Assembly (NCBI GenBank): GCA_938074445.1
Contig: CALJEK010000047.1
Span: forward strand, 1 to 64,000
Reading direction: 5' to 3'
Length of the DNA: 64,000 nucleotides
Origin: Candidatus Kryptoniota bacterium
GTDB taxonomy: Bacteria > Bacteroidota > Ignavibacteria > Kryptoniales > Kryptoniaceae
The notes under the pieces are model-generated. The model was not told the DNA's origin. It ran no database searches and was given only the letters and a program-made list of their open reading frames with translations. The position numbers and the translations under genes were made by a program. Position 1 is the stretch's first letter, and each line of letters begins with the position of its first letter. Shown here in pieces: positions 36,913 to 45,632 of the stretch.

Positions 36913-37836
36913 TTATGTGTAAACAGTTAAAAATGATTCGACAAGTCTACGCTCATAGTAAAATACACCTTTACCCATCGTCTCCTCAGTCCAAATGATT
37001 GGCTTTGCGCCTGGGTCATATAAATATGCCGTATATCCACCAAATGTTTCAATTCTATTTCCGAATGGATCAAAGAAATAAATTCCAGAACCACGAGTTA
37101 TCCCATGACGACCTGGACCCCAATCAATTTTAACATCGTTCATAACCATTATATCTGCAGCCTTAAATATATCTTGTGCACTTGAAATGTGGAACGCAAA
37201 GTGATGCATTCCTGCTTCCCTTCCTGGGATTATGGCAAGGTCATGGGGTTGCTGACGCGCCTGATAAAGCCAAGCTGCTACCGGTTGACCATCGGAGTTT
37301 ACAACATACTCAGTTGCCCTGAACTCAAGAACTTCCTCACAAAATTTTATCATCTTCGTCGGATCAGGAGCTGTAATTAATGTATGGTCAATCTTGGGTG
37401 GATTTATCGCATCTGACTTCAAGTCCCTCGGCCACGGGTCAGGACTCTCCTTAGGAAGGAAATTCCCTGGAACCTCTATCTCATAGTAAATTTCAAAAGT
37501 ATGACCCGATGGCGTCTTAAATCTCAGCGCTTTGCCACGTTTATAATCCTCAGGTATAACCTCATAAGGAACCTCATATTGTTTCAACTTTTTCTCATAA
37601 TAATCAACATCTTCGGGATCAACCGTCCTAAAAGCTGCCCTCACCATTCCGGGTGTATCTGACTCAGTCAGTATGACGCAATAAGCAAGTTGATCATCCC
37701 ATGTCTTCAAGTAAGCTTTTTTCCCCAGCCTTTCAACAAGACGAAGTCCAAGAACGTTTGTATAAAAATCAAGCGCATCGTCAAGGTCAAGTACCCTGAC
37801 CTCAACATAACCCAAACGAGAAATTCTAAACGGCAT
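36913..37836 (-). CDS. Catechol 2,3-dioxygenase (extradiol, XylE type)
   Basis: 307 residues, typical for two-domain vicinal-oxygen-chelate extradiol enzymes. The Fe(II) ligands are H151 (PKIDHTLI), H211 (GMHHFAFH) and E263 (NRIETFGGY), in the expected order and spacing. It cleaves catechol next to the hydroxyls to 2-hydroxymuconic semialdehyde. A strong SD (ACGGAGGTG) precedes the ATG. It is the last gene of the operon, just after a XylT-like ferredoxin that would keep its iron reduced. Confidence 0.97.
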   Translation of the reverse strand: MPFRISRLGYVEVRVLDLDDALDFYTNVLGLRLVERLGKKAYLKTWDDQLAYCVILTESDTPGMVRAAFRTVDPEDVDYYEKKLKQYEVPYEVIPEDYKRGKALRFKTPSGHTFEIYYEIEVPGNFLPKESPDPWPRDLKSDAINPPKIDHTLITAPDPTKMIKFCEEVLEFRATEYVVNSDGQPVAAWLYQARQQPHDLAIIPGREAGMHHFAFHISSAQDIFKAADIMVMNDVKIDWGPGRHGITRGSGIYFFDPFGNRIETFGGYTAYLYDPGAKPIIWTEETMGKGVFYYERRLVESFLTVYT

Positions 37837-37859
37837 AGCGCACCTCCGTTTTTAGTTTT

Positions 37860-38216
37860 TTAAAGATTTGTTCTTGTTTTGAAAAGAAATGAGTAAAACT
37901 CATCATGTTGGATAACTTTAGCCGACGCCCCATCAATCAAGCTTATTTCCAAATCCTCAAGCGGGACAGCTCTGCATGATAGACAAAATCCACTTTCCTT
38001 CTCTTGATCTGTAAGCATAGCCCTTGAAACTCTACCAAAATCAACTTTCCCTTTAACTCTAATCTTGCAAACTCCACATCCACCCCTCGTACAACCATGT
38101 GGGAGCTCAATCCCAGCTCTTAACGCAGCGTCAAGAATCGTCTGCCCCTCATGACATATAAAAGTTATATTGTTTGGCAAAAGATGTATTTTAAACGCAG
38201 TCCTGACTTCACTCAC
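37860..38216 (-). CDS. XylT/DmpQ-like [2Fe-2S] ferredoxin
   Basis: 118 residues, plant-type ferredoxin. The cluster ligands are C42, C47, C50 (GCTRGGCGVCK) and C81 (CLSCRA). In meta-cleavage operons this small ferredoxin reactivates catechol 2,3-dioxygenase by re-reducing oxidised iron. It lies directly before the dioxygenase gene, as in xyl/dmp clusters. It resembles the ferredoxin domain of the phenol hydroxylase reductase encoded two genes upstream, so a duplication is possible. Confidence 0.92.
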   Translation of the reverse strand: MSEVRTAFKIHLLPNNITFICHEGQTILDAALRAGIELPHGCTRGGCGVCKIRVKGKVDFGRVSRAMLTDQEKESGFCLSCRAVPLEDLEISLIDGASAKVIQHDEFYSFLFKTRTNL

Positions 38217-38235
38217 GGGTCAAAAATTTATCTTT

Positions 38236-39063
38236 TTACTTTAAAAGAAAATCTTTAACAAGCTCGTTAAATTCATCCTTTTTCTCAATTTGCGTCCAAT
38301 GTCCACAATCGCCGAAAATATGCAGTTCAGCATTTGGCAACTTCTCAAAAATTCTTATGCTTATCTGGTAAGGTATAACCTTATCAAGTTTTCCGTGAAT
38401 TACAAGCACTGGTGCTTTTATCTCACTTAGCCTGTCTTCGACGTCCATCTCATCAATATGTTTTTGATAAGGCGGGGAAAACATTTTCTCATATGTCTCC
38501 TGAAAACCGGGTTGAATTGATGCTTCATACCTTATGCGAACTAAATCTTCACCAACAACCGATAGATCGCTTGAAAGAAGTTCAATAACTTTTCTCATAT
38601 TCTCAACGCTTGGCTTATATCCCCAGATGGTTGCAAGCCCATTTGTTATAGGAAATTTAACACCAACGCTTCCCATTATCACAAGTTTTTCAATTCTCTG
38701 GGGAATTTCAAGAGCAACCGCAAGGGCAATGGCTCCCCCCATTGAATTACCAACAATGTTAACCTCTCTAAATCCAAAATGCTTGATGAAATCAACAATA
38801 TGCTTTACCCTATTTTCGTGAGTGTATTTAAAATCCTTTGGTCTCTCGGTGTAGCCGAATCCAACTATATCTGGCGCAAAAACTTCAAATCCATTCTCAG
38901 CGAAAAACGGTAAATTTAATCTCCAATTTGCCCACGCTGAAACCCCAGGTCCCGAACCATGTATAAAAATAACCGGCTTCCCTGAACCAGCCCTATGAAA
39001 ATGTGTTTTAATGCCACCGATAACCTCATATTCTCCAATCTCAAGGTCTTTAAGTTCAACCAT
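38236..39063 (-). CDS. 2-hydroxymuconic semialdehyde hydrolase (DmpD/XylF type)
   Basis: 275 residues of the alpha/beta-hydrolase fold. The oxyanion region is IFIHGSGPGVSAWANWR, typical of meta-cleavage-product hydrolases. The nucleophile is the Ser of GNSMGGA, the acid HGKLDKVIP, and the His GDCGHWTQIE. It hydrolyses the ring-cleavage product to 2-oxopent-4-enoate and formate (or a carboxylic acid from alkylated rings). A TTG start at 39105 with GGAGG before it is an alternative that would overlap the reductase gene. Choice favours the ATG at 39061-39063. Confidence 0.9.
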   Translation of the reverse strand: MVELKDLEIGEYEVIGGIKTHFHRAGSGKPVIFIHGSGPGVSAWANWRLNLPFFAENGFEVFAPDIVGFGYTERPKDFKYTHENRVKHIVDFIKHFGFREVNIVGNSMGGAIALAVALEIPQRIEKLVIMGSVGVKFPITNGLATIWGYKPSVENMRKVIELLSSDLSVVGEDLVRIRYEASIQPGFQETYEKMFSPPYQKHIDEMDVEDRLSEIKAPVLVIHGKLDKVIPYQISIRIFEKLPNAELHIFGDCGHWTQIEKKDEFNELVKDFLLK

Positions 39064-39082
39064 GTATAATGGTTTTTTAATT

Positions 39083-40150
39083 TTAAATTCTTGACACAGT
39101 CCCAACTTTAGAGCCTCCGCTTACTCTATCCTTTTCATTGAAAAATCTTTCAACATAAATATCCTCCCCGAACAATCTTCCACGCATCAATACCTTCACG
39201 CAAGCATCAACCATCGGTGGTGGACCAGAAATATAAGCCTTAAAGCCGGAAAATTTTTGAAATTTTCTCTCGAGAACTTCATGCACAAAACCGAGTTCAC
39301 CATCCCATTCATCTTCGGGCAATTTCTCCGATAAAGCAGGAATATAATGAAAATTCGGATTTTCCTGTTCAATCTTTATAAAAACATCTTGATCGTAAAG
39401 GTCCCGAGTTGATCTGACACCATGGAACAAATACATGTCTTGCCTCATACCACTTTCAATCGCTTCAAGTATCATAGCTTTTATTGGTGCAAGACCAGTG
39501 CCACCAGCGAGAAAAAGTATCGGATTATCATAAAATTTTCTCAAGACAAATCTACCAAAGGGACCTGTGAACTTAACAAAGTCACCTTTCTTTAATTCAT
39601 CAAAGATATATCTTGAGCCAAGCCCACCCGGGACCTTTTTAATTTGAAGTTCTATCACAGAATTTCCTCCCTCAAGTGGCTTTGAAGCAATTGAGTAAGC
39701 CCGATTCTGATCCGTCCCCGGAATGTGAAGTTGAATATATTGACCAGCAAGATAAGAAATTTTTCCATCTTCAATTTCAATATAAACTTTTCGCGTATCC
39801 CTTGCGCACTCATAAATATCAACGACTTTTCCCAAAAAGTCCCTTACTGGATAGAATTCAATTCCTTCTTCAACTTCAACATCAGCCTCAACAATAAGAT
39901 CAGATTTTGGTTTAGCCGTGCAAAGCAATACATATCCTTCTTCCCTTTCAAAGTCCATCAATGCAAAATTTGAAGCAAGCCCAAAGTCCACCTCGCCTTG
40001 CAAAATTCTTGATTTACATGTGCCACAAGTTCCGTGAGTGCATGCATGCGGAACCCACACTCCGTTTCTCAAACATACTTCAAGAATTGTCTGACCATCA
40101 TCACAATTTAACTCAACCCCAATTGGCTCGATTTTAACTTTGTATCTCAT
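39083..40150 (-). CDS. Phenol hydroxylase reductase component P5 (DmpP type)
   Basis: 355 residues. The N-terminal [2Fe-2S] ferredoxin domain has C37, C42 and C45 (ACTHGTCGTCK) and a fourth Cys near 77 (LLCTAKP). The FAD domain (about 105-200) has NRAYSIASKP. The NAD domain (about 215-350) has LAGGTGLAPIKAM. It passes electrons from NADH to the diiron oxygenase. The ATG at 40148-40150 is preferred over an upstream GTG because family members start directly at the beta-grasp strand. It follows P4 by 15 bases. Confidence 0.95.
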   Translation of the reverse strand: MRYKVKIEPIGVELNCDDGQTILEVCLRNGVWVPHACTHGTCGTCKSRILQGEVDFGLASNFALMDFEREEGYVLLCTAKPKSDLIVEADVEVEEGIEFYPVRDFLGKVVDIYECARDTRKVYIEIEDGKISYLAGQYIQLHIPGTDQNRAYSIASKPLEGGNSVIELQIKKVPGGLGSRYIFDELKKGDFVKFTGPFGRFVLRKFYDNPILFLAGGTGLAPIKAMILEAIESGMRQDMYLFHGVRSTRDLYDQDVFIKIEQENPNFHYIPALSEKLPEDEWDGELGFVHEVLERKFQKFSGFKAYISGPPPMVDACVKVLMRGRLFGEDIYVERFFNEKDRVSGGSKVGTVSRI

Positions 40151-40165
40151 ACAAGACCACACTAC

Positions 40166-40495
40166 TTATTTTTCAATTGGCTTAAACTTAACAATCGACT
40201 TATGCCTTAAGCCAAGTTCGGTCAATGTTTTTTCATCACTTGGATTAAATTCTTGGTCAAAATGATACCATTTCCAGCCCTTGACTTTTTTAAAATCCGG
40301 ATCAAGCCCGTAAAGTTGACCAAAAATTTGCCCTATGAAATCTTTCCATTTCATATTTTTTGGAACCCTCCATGTAGAAGCAGCGCAAAAGAAAGGATTA
40401 TCAATCCAGTAAGCATACACCAAAATATCATCTCCAAAAACCTCCGCCCTATCACGAGGGGGGAACTTATAATTGTAAAGGGCTTTAACAGGCAT
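40166..40495 (-). CDS. Phenol hydroxylase component P4 (DmpO type)
   Basis: 109 residues from the ATG at 40493-40495, preceded by a perfect AAAGGAGGT. It begins MPVKALYNYKFPPRDRAEVFG, the recognisable start of the DmpO/P4 family, and contains FCAASTWRVP. P4 is the gamma chain of the phenol hydroxylase oxygenase and needed for activity. The longer frame from 40555 reads through the hairpin and SD and is rejected. Confidence 0.93.
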   Translation of the reverse strand: MPVKALYNYKFPPRDRAEVFGDDILVYAYWIDNPFFCAASTWRVPKNMKWKDFIGQIFGQLYGLDPDFKKVKGWKWYHFDQEFNPSDEKTLTELGLRHKSIVKFKPIEK

Positions 40496-40528
40496 TTTCA
40501 AACCTCCTTTAATTTTATTTTTCTTTTT

Positions 40529-40553
40529 AAAAGGGCGGACGAAATATCCGCCC
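40529..40553 (-). terminator. Intra-operon hairpin between P3 and P4 genes
   Basis: On the minus strand GGGCGGA (40547-40553 side) pairs with TCCGCCC (40533-40539 side) around a 7-base loop and is followed by TTTTAAAAAG. It resembles a weak intrinsic terminator or an mRNA-stabilising 3' end placed inside the operon. Since P4 and P5 lie beyond it, it may lower their expression relative to P1-P3. Confidence 0.65.
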
Positions 40554-40573
40554 AACTTTGAGAAATTATAAAA

Positions 40574-42112
40574 CTAAACAACAACAGTCGCCATATCCTT
40601 ATGCCACTCTTTCCAGTTCTTGTAATCCTCAGAGACAAAGTAGTCAAAATTATCCGTCTGAATATTATACCACTTCAGAACTTGAGGCACGACATCATCC
40701 GGACCCTTCGGTGGCTCAGCAAAACAATTCCCTTTATAGATCTCATGCACAGGCAACCATGCTTGAACATATTTCTCCGGTTCCTGCTCAAAAATCCACT
40801 TGCAACCATCAGAACAGAAATGATATATCTCCCCTTCGTATTCAACATATCTTTGAACGAAATTATTTGGGTCATCAGGATTTGTAAAGCCCATTGGGAT
40901 TTGACAAACCTGACAAAGCTGTGGCAATCCGATATAATAAAATCTGTCACCGGGCAAAGGTGTTTTTGCCTCCTTAGCCTTTTCATACCTCCAACGATAA
41001 TACTGATTAAATGTCCTTGGATATTTTTCCGCAAGCCACTCCATTTCTTCTTCCTTTGGAATCCACGAATGGAAAGCAGCTGCAAATGTAAACGAGAACA
41101 AAATCCAATAAACATCGTGAGACAAAAATTCCTTCTCTTTAATTGATTGGTTCATATGAAGCGGAGGTCTAATTCCATAACGCTCAAGGTCACGGAACAA
41201 ACCCTCAAGAATTTGATCTTCAATGTAAAGTTCAAACGATTCCTTCCACGACATAACTCTCTTCGGCAGCATATAGTCCATCATAGCTCCAACGAGGGAT
41301 GTCAACCTATAACCACGCCACCACCATTTGTCAATCCATCTTTGAATTATCGGAACGTTATCCTCATGCTGTTCAAGCAAAAACTTCACAACTTGAAGTC
41401 CGAGTGTCATATGTCTTGATTCATCGGATTGCGCACTAAACCCAAATGTCATCGTAGGTGTATCACCGTTATATGCAGCCCCTGACATAAATGGAACAAA
41501 GAGAAGATTTGTAAGAGCATATTCAAACGAGAACGAAATCGCTGTTATATATTCAAATGGTCCAGCAGTTACAGCATCATCAAAGTATGATTTGGGAACG
41601 CTTAAATACCAAACTCTGTCATGCATATGCGTCATTGAGTGAAAACCATCATAATACTTGTTGAAATTACTTGCAGCGTGAACTTCAATTTGCGTGTGCC
41701 TTAACTCATCCATTGACTGGAAAAACGCCGCTGTTCTAGGTCCAGGTCCTGGCAAATGCCTCGCGACGAAAGCGAAACCGCGATGCGCCATATATTCAAG
41801 TGGCGTGACACCTTGAATAAAAAGCTTGATTGAATTCAAATATCTTGCATCAGAAAGGGTCAAGTGCCCTTGGTTCTGAATAAATCCATCTAAGATTGCA
41901 TAAAATCTTCTGTCTTTCTCGGCTTGATATTTCCAGTAAGCTTCGACCGTCATTCTAAATGGATCTTCCCATTTATTCCAATCTTTGATCTTGATTCCCT
42001 CATATTCAGCATAAGGATAAATATCCTTCTTGCTCACATAAGTTGGCTCCCAGTCAAGCCCGCGCGTGTAGATATGGTATTTTTGAGCCAGTGTTAATTT
42101 CTTTTTTGCCAT
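40574..42112 (-). CDS. Phenol hydroxylase large oxygenase component P3 (DmpN type)
   Basis: 512 residues, the catalytic diiron alpha chain. All six iron ligands are seen: E106 (TPLEYMAH), E136 and H139 (DELRHTQ), E197 (SFEYAL), E231 and H234 (DESRHMTLG). A C-terminal YHS-type domain (about 400-455; CQVCQIPMG and FCSDGCKW) is normal for DmpN. It hydroxylates phenol (perhaps benzene/toluene) ortho to give catechol using O2. A strong SD (ACGGAGGTG at 42120-42128) precedes it. Position between P2 and P4 is canonical. Confidence 0.97.
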   Translation of the reverse strand: MAKKKLTLAQKYHIYTRGLDWEPTYVSKKDIYPYAEYEGIKIKDWNKWEDPFRMTVEAYWKYQAEKDRRFYAILDGFIQNQGHLTLSDARYLNSIKLFIQGVTPLEYMAHRGFAFVARHLPGPGPRTAAFFQSMDELRHTQIEVHAASNFNKYYDGFHSMTHMHDRVWYLSVPKSYFDDAVTAGPFEYITAISFSFEYALTNLLFVPFMSGAAYNGDTPTMTFGFSAQSDESRHMTLGLQVVKFLLEQHEDNVPIIQRWIDKWWWRGYRLTSLVGAMMDYMLPKRVMSWKESFELYIEDQILEGLFRDLERYGIRPPLHMNQSIKEKEFLSHDVYWILFSFTFAAAFHSWIPKEEEMEWLAEKYPRTFNQYYRWRYEKAKEAKTPLPGDRFYYIGLPQLCQVCQIPMGFTNPDDPNNFVQRYVEYEGEIYHFCSDGCKWIFEQEPEKYVQAWLPVHEIYKGNCFAEPPKGPDDVVPQVLKWYNIQTDNFDYFVSEDYKNWKEWHKDMATVVV

Positions 42113-42138
42113 AGCTTTTCACCTCCGTTGTTTATTTT

Positions 42139-42441
42139 TTACATATGTGTATCCCACTGAATTAAAATTTTCTCGTCATCCCACTCTGCAAAGTTCCCAG
42201 CATATGAAATTATCACAAGATTAAATTCCTGCGTATCCCATGAGCGCCCCATAAAACTCTCAACGGTTTCACGCTTAATTATAAGTTTTTCGGGATGTTT
42301 TACCTTATAATACCCCGGAAATTCATCAATCCTCGTCCCTGGATTATCCTTCAAAATCGCCTGCAACACATTATAACCCTCCTCAGTTTTCTGAAGATCG
42401 ACCGCTACAAACCTTTCCCTTTTTGTTTCTACCGCCGTCAT
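42139..42441 (-). CDS. Phenol hydroxylase effector component P2 (DmpM/MmoB family)
   Basis: 100 residues. It has the MmoB/DmpM pattern: RFVAVDLQKTEEGYNVLQAI, then PGTRIDEFPGYYKV and GRSWDTQEF. This cofactor-less protein docks on the oxygenase and couples electron delivery to oxygen activation. A very strong SD (AACGGAGGCG) precedes it. It lies between P1 and P3 as in dmp operons. Confidence 0.95.
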   Translation of the reverse strand: MTAVETKRERFVAVDLQKTEEGYNVLQAILKDNPGTRIDEFPGYYKVKHPEKLIIKRETVESFMGRSWDTQEFNLVIISYAGNFAEWDDEKILIQWDTHM

Positions 42442-42460
42442 TTTGCGCCTCCGTTTTTAT

Positions 42461-43489
42461 TTAAATTTTAACATTTAAGCCAAGTTTGCCATAAATCTCA
42501 TTCGCATGTTTCAAAACATTTTCCTTCGCTATCTTAAAGTCGCCCTTCTTCTTTGGCATCTTAAAGACATCAGAAAATTCATCAATGGCTTTAGAAATTT
42601 GTCCAGCATAATGACTTAACTTAGACTCGATAAATTTCCTGTTCTTTTCACCATAGTTTGGATCAGCAAGTAAAACCTCAAAGAGCTTCTCCGTCCACCG
42701 CATATTATCCTTATACATATCATAGAAATACTTGCTGAAAAACGAGAAAAGGCTAACCCCATTTTCAACAGCAAGATTGTCAAGTTCAATATGAACAAGT
42801 GGATTGATAAAAACATCAATGGCGAGATTTTGTCCTATTAAAACCTCTCCCCAATCCTGCACAGTCAACAATTTTTCAACATATTCACGCAATGGCTGAA
42901 AAATTCCGTCCTCAAGCCATGTCTTCTTAGCGTTTTCAAAAATATCACCATCTGGCTCTGGAAGTTCAAAGCCTATCCTCGTTATAAGTTGTGCATTAGC
43001 ATATTTATCACACGCGTTAAACATCGCACATTGAGTTATTGAAGTCCCATAACCAAATCTCGCAACTCCGCACAGAAGAACCCATCCAGCATACTCAAGA
43101 TGTCTTAAAGGAATGAAATATCTGTTAAAAACCTTAAGCCAATCATCACTAACCTTTTCAAAAAGCCCACGTTCCTCGCAAAACTCAAAATACTTGTCAA
43201 CTGATTCATAATTTTTAGCCCGAGCTGCATTATAAGTGTAATAGTAAAATTGCCTCGGATCGAGGAAAGAATAGTAATCTGTCAACTTTAACTCTGAATA
43301 ATTAACATCAAAAATTTCAACCCCTTCCCTCCAAGTTGGCCTGTAATGAAAGTTTTCCCTTTGCTGGATATCAACTGTTGCTTCTTCATATCTTGATGCT
43401 TGCCTATTGCCATATCGCTTCAAGAGATAATCAAAGGCAAGCCTTTTCGGCTCAATTACCTTTTGCTTGATCTCATATTGTACCGCCAT
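42461..43489 (-). CDS. Phenol hydroxylase small oxygenase component P1 (DmpL type)
   Basis: 342 residues, all helical, ferritin-like without metal ligands; it is the beta chain that supports the diiron subunit. Typical stretches are YSFLDPRQFYYYTYNAAR and LRHLEYAGWVLLCGVARFGYG. It is preceded by the strong SD ACGGAGGTG (43495-43503) and lies directly before P2 and P3. Confidence 0.95.
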   Translation of the reverse strand: MAVQYEIKQKVIEPKRLAFDYLLKRYGNRQASRYEEATVDIQQRENFHYRPTWREGVEIFDVNYSELKLTDYYSFLDPRQFYYYTYNAARAKNYESVDKYFEFCEERGLFEKVSDDWLKVFNRYFIPLRHLEYAGWVLLCGVARFGYGTSITQCAMFNACDKYANAQLITRIGFELPEPDGDIFENAKKTWLEDGIFQPLREYVEKLLTVQDWGEVLIGQNLAIDVFINPLVHIELDNLAVENGVSLFSFFSKYFYDMYKDNMRWTEKLFEVLLADPNYGEKNRKFIESKLSHYAGQISKAIDEFSDVFKMPKKKGDFKIAKENVLKHANEIYGKLGLNVKI

Positions 43490-43504
43490 GATAGCACCTC
43501 CGTT

Positions 43505-43756
43505 TTACTTTTTATTTTGATTTGACCTCGCTGAAACTTTATTTTTCGAAACCTTCCCCTGTTCACCCTTTCTATAATCTTCAATTGGCAAACCAGCAAC
43601 GGCGAAATTTTCCTTGGGGACTTCATTTATTATCACACGAACGCTATCAGGTTTAACTTTTAAGGACTCAACAACGGCATCAGTTACTCTTTTTATTAAA
43701 TCTCTTTTCATTTCTTTCGATCTTCCCTCAAGCATATTTATAATTACAACTGGCAT
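43505..43756 (-). CDS. 4-oxalocrotonate tautomerase (XylH/DmpI type)
   Basis: 83 residues. The catalytic N-terminal Pro follows the initiator Met (MPVVIINMLEGRS), with the family's conserved Arg shortly after and VRVIINEVPKENFAVAG in the core. It isomerises 2-hydroxymuconate to 2-oxo-3-hexenedioate in the oxalocrotonate branch. It is about 20 residues longer than the usual 62-65 because of a Lys/Asn-rich tail. It lies 14 bases after the decarboxylase gene, whose product acts next. Confidence 0.93.
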   Translation of the reverse strand: MPVVIINMLEGRSKEMKRDLIKRVTDAVVESLKVKPDSVRVIINEVPKENFAVAGLPIEDYRKGEQGKVSKNKVSARSNQNKK

Positions 43757-43770
43757 AAAATCTCCCGTCT

Positions 43771-44574
43771 TTATTTTCTCACAACAAAAACAGAAACTTC
43801 GCCAACTCCACAGATTATAACCTTTATAAAATCACCTTCAACCACATTAATCGCCTCTGTTATGCTTCCAGTTAAAATTACACTTCCAGCCTTCACTTTT
43901 TCACCGCGTTTTGAAAGAAACTTAACAAGTTGTGAAACAGCGATAGCAGGATGACCAAGCACCGCGCCTAAAGCCCCGGTCTTTTCAGGAACCCCATTCC
44001 TTTCAAAAATCACACCTGATAATCTTAAATCAACCTCGCTCGGTTTCCTAATGTCAGAACCAATTACAAATCGTGAAGCTGAAAAGTTATCCGAAATAAC
44101 ATCAACTAACTCAAACTTAAAATCCTTATATCTTGAATCAACAAATTCAATCGCCGGGGCAACAAACTTCGTCGCTTCGATAACTTCGTAAGGTGAAACA
44201 TCACCGAACAAATCTTCGCCAATTATAAACGCAATTTCAGCCTCTGCTTTTGGATGAATCACATCATTTAAATTAAGCTCACCCCCATCATCTATCTTCA
44301 TATAATCAAAAAGATAGCCAAAGCCAACGGTTGAAATTCCCATTGACCTTTGCTTGGTCCGAGTGGTGAAAGCAAGTTTATAACCTATTATTTTATTCCC
44401 CTGTGAAAGTTTAATCTTAACAAGCTCCTTTTGAATCAAGTACGCTTCATTAATGCCTATCTCAGGATATGCTTTGACAATTTGCTCAGCCTCCCTCTTT
44501 TCAAGTTCACATAAATGCAAATAACTCGCTATTTGCTTCAACTTTTTATTTTCATTTCCTCTTTTCCCTGTCAT
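43771..44574 (-). CDS. 4-oxalocrotonate decarboxylase (DmpH/XylI type)
   Basis: 267 residues of the hydratase/decarboxylase superfamily. It is assigned to the decarboxylase because it has GYKLAFTTRTKQRSMG and the stretch VDSRYKDFKFELVDVISDN, close to XylI-type enzymes. Its paralogue at 46882 has the hydratase version instead. Metal-binding acids are seen in HPKAEAEIAF. It decarboxylates 2-oxo-3-hexenedioate to 2-hydroxypenta-2,4-dienoate, and usually forms a complex with the hydratase. Start has no strong SD. Confidence 0.9.
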   Translation of the reverse strand: MTGKRGNENKKLKQIASYLHLCELEKREAEQIVKAYPEIGINEAYLIQKELVKIKLSQGNKIIGYKLAFTTRTKQRSMGISTVGFGYLFDYMKIDDGGELNLNDVIHPKAEAEIAFIIGEDLFGDVSPYEVIEATKFVAPAIEFVDSRYKDFKFELVDVISDNFSASRFVIGSDIRKPSEVDLRLSGVIFERNGVPEKTGALGAVLGHPAIAVSQLVKFLSKRGEKVKAGSVILTGSITEAINVVEGDFIKVIICGVGEVSVFVVRK

Positions 44575-44594
44575 CGTTTGACTCTTTTTTTATC

Positions 44595-45632
44595 TCAAAT
44601 TTCGTTTTTAAATCCATTTGCGAGATCCACAGCAACATCAATTATCATATCTTCCTGCCCTCCCACCATCTTTCGTCTGCCAAGTTCAAATAAAATATCT
44701 CTCGTGTCAACGCCAAATTTTTGTGAAGCTTTCTTAGCGTGGAGCAAAAATGACGAATAAACTCCTGCATATCCAAGCGACAAACTATCCCTATCAATCA
44801 CAACTTCAACACCTTTTCTTTTCATCATTGGTCTAACGATATCTTCAGCTGCATCCATAAGTTTGTAGAGATCGCATCCCGTTTTCACCCCAGCTCTATT
44901 GAAAACAGCGATCAAAACTTCAAGCGGTGCATTCCCCGCTCCAGCTCCAAGCCCACAAAGCGAAGCATCAATTCTACTTGCGCCATTTTGCACAGCAATA
45001 AGCGAATTTGCAACTCCAAGAGAGAGATTGTTGTGAGCATGAAAACCAACTTCGCAATTTAAATTATCTTTTAAAGCCTTAACTCTATCAGCGACATCCT
45101 GAGGCAACATAGCCCCTGCCGAATCAACAACATAAACACAATCAGCCCCGGCGCTTTCCATTATTTTCGCCTGTTTTGCAAGTTCATCCGGAGATATTGA
45201 ATGTGCCATCATCAAGAAACCAACAACATCGAGCCCCCTTTTCTTTGAATACTCAATATGTTGAATTGCTATATCCGCCTCTGTGCAATGTGTCGCTACC
45301 CTTACAACTTTGACTCCATACTCAATTGCAACCTCAAGGTCTTCTATAGTGCCGATCCCTGGCAAAAGCAAAACATCAAGCTTTGCGCCCCTTAAAACAC
45401 CTGAAACAGCTGAAATATATTCTATTTCCGAATATTTTGAAAAACCGTAATTTATCGCATTCCCCGCAAGCCCATCTCCGTGTGAAACCTCAATTATATC
45501 TACACCAGCAGAATCAAGCGCCTTTGCTATTTTAACCATATCTTCAATTTCATACTGATGTGACATAGCATGCATCCCATCGCGAAGGGTTACGTCATTT
45601 ATGATAATTTTCCCATCTTTCATTTTTATCAT
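44595..45632 (-). CDS. 4-hydroxy-2-oxovalerate aldolase (DmpG type)
   Basis: 345 residues, a DRE-TIM type aldolase: [16 protein letters not shown] near the N-terminus, [15 protein letters not shown] (metal-binding His pair), and a C-terminal communication domain. It splits 4-hydroxy-2-oxovalerate into pyruvate and acetaldehyde and channels the aldehyde to its partner dehydrogenase, whose gene overlaps its start by 4 bases (ATGA). This overlap fits the known two-enzyme complex. Confidence 0.96.
   Translation of the reverse strand: MIKMKDGKIIINDVTLRDGMHAMSHQYEIEDMVKIAKALDSAGVDIIEVSHGDGLAGNAINYGFSKYSEIEYISAVSGVLRGAKLDVLLLPGIGTIEDLEVAIEYGVKVVRVATHCTEADIAIQHIEYSKKRGLDVVGFLMMAHSISPDELAKQAKIMESAGADCVYVVDSAGAMLPQDVADRVKALKDNLNCEVGFHAHNNLSLGVANSLIAVQNGASRIDASLCGLGAGAGNAPLEVLIAVFNRAGVKTGCDLYKLMDAAEDIVRPMMKRKGVEVVIDRDSLSLGYAGVYSSFLLHAKKASQKFGVDTRDILFELGRRKMVGGQEDMIIDVAVDLANGFKNEI

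Noticed and set aside
40601-41146. 181-codon plus-strand frame opposite P3
   Set aside because: Antisense shadow of the strongly conserved diiron subunit, without motif or ribosome site.
40574-42112. Toluene-4-monooxygenase (TmoA) instead of phenol hydroxylase
   Set aside because: The P4 start (VKALYNYKF), YHS tail of P3 and P1-P5 order match the Dmp type; no Rieske ferredoxin gene of the Tmo type is present. Benzene or toluene as an additional substrate cannot be excluded.
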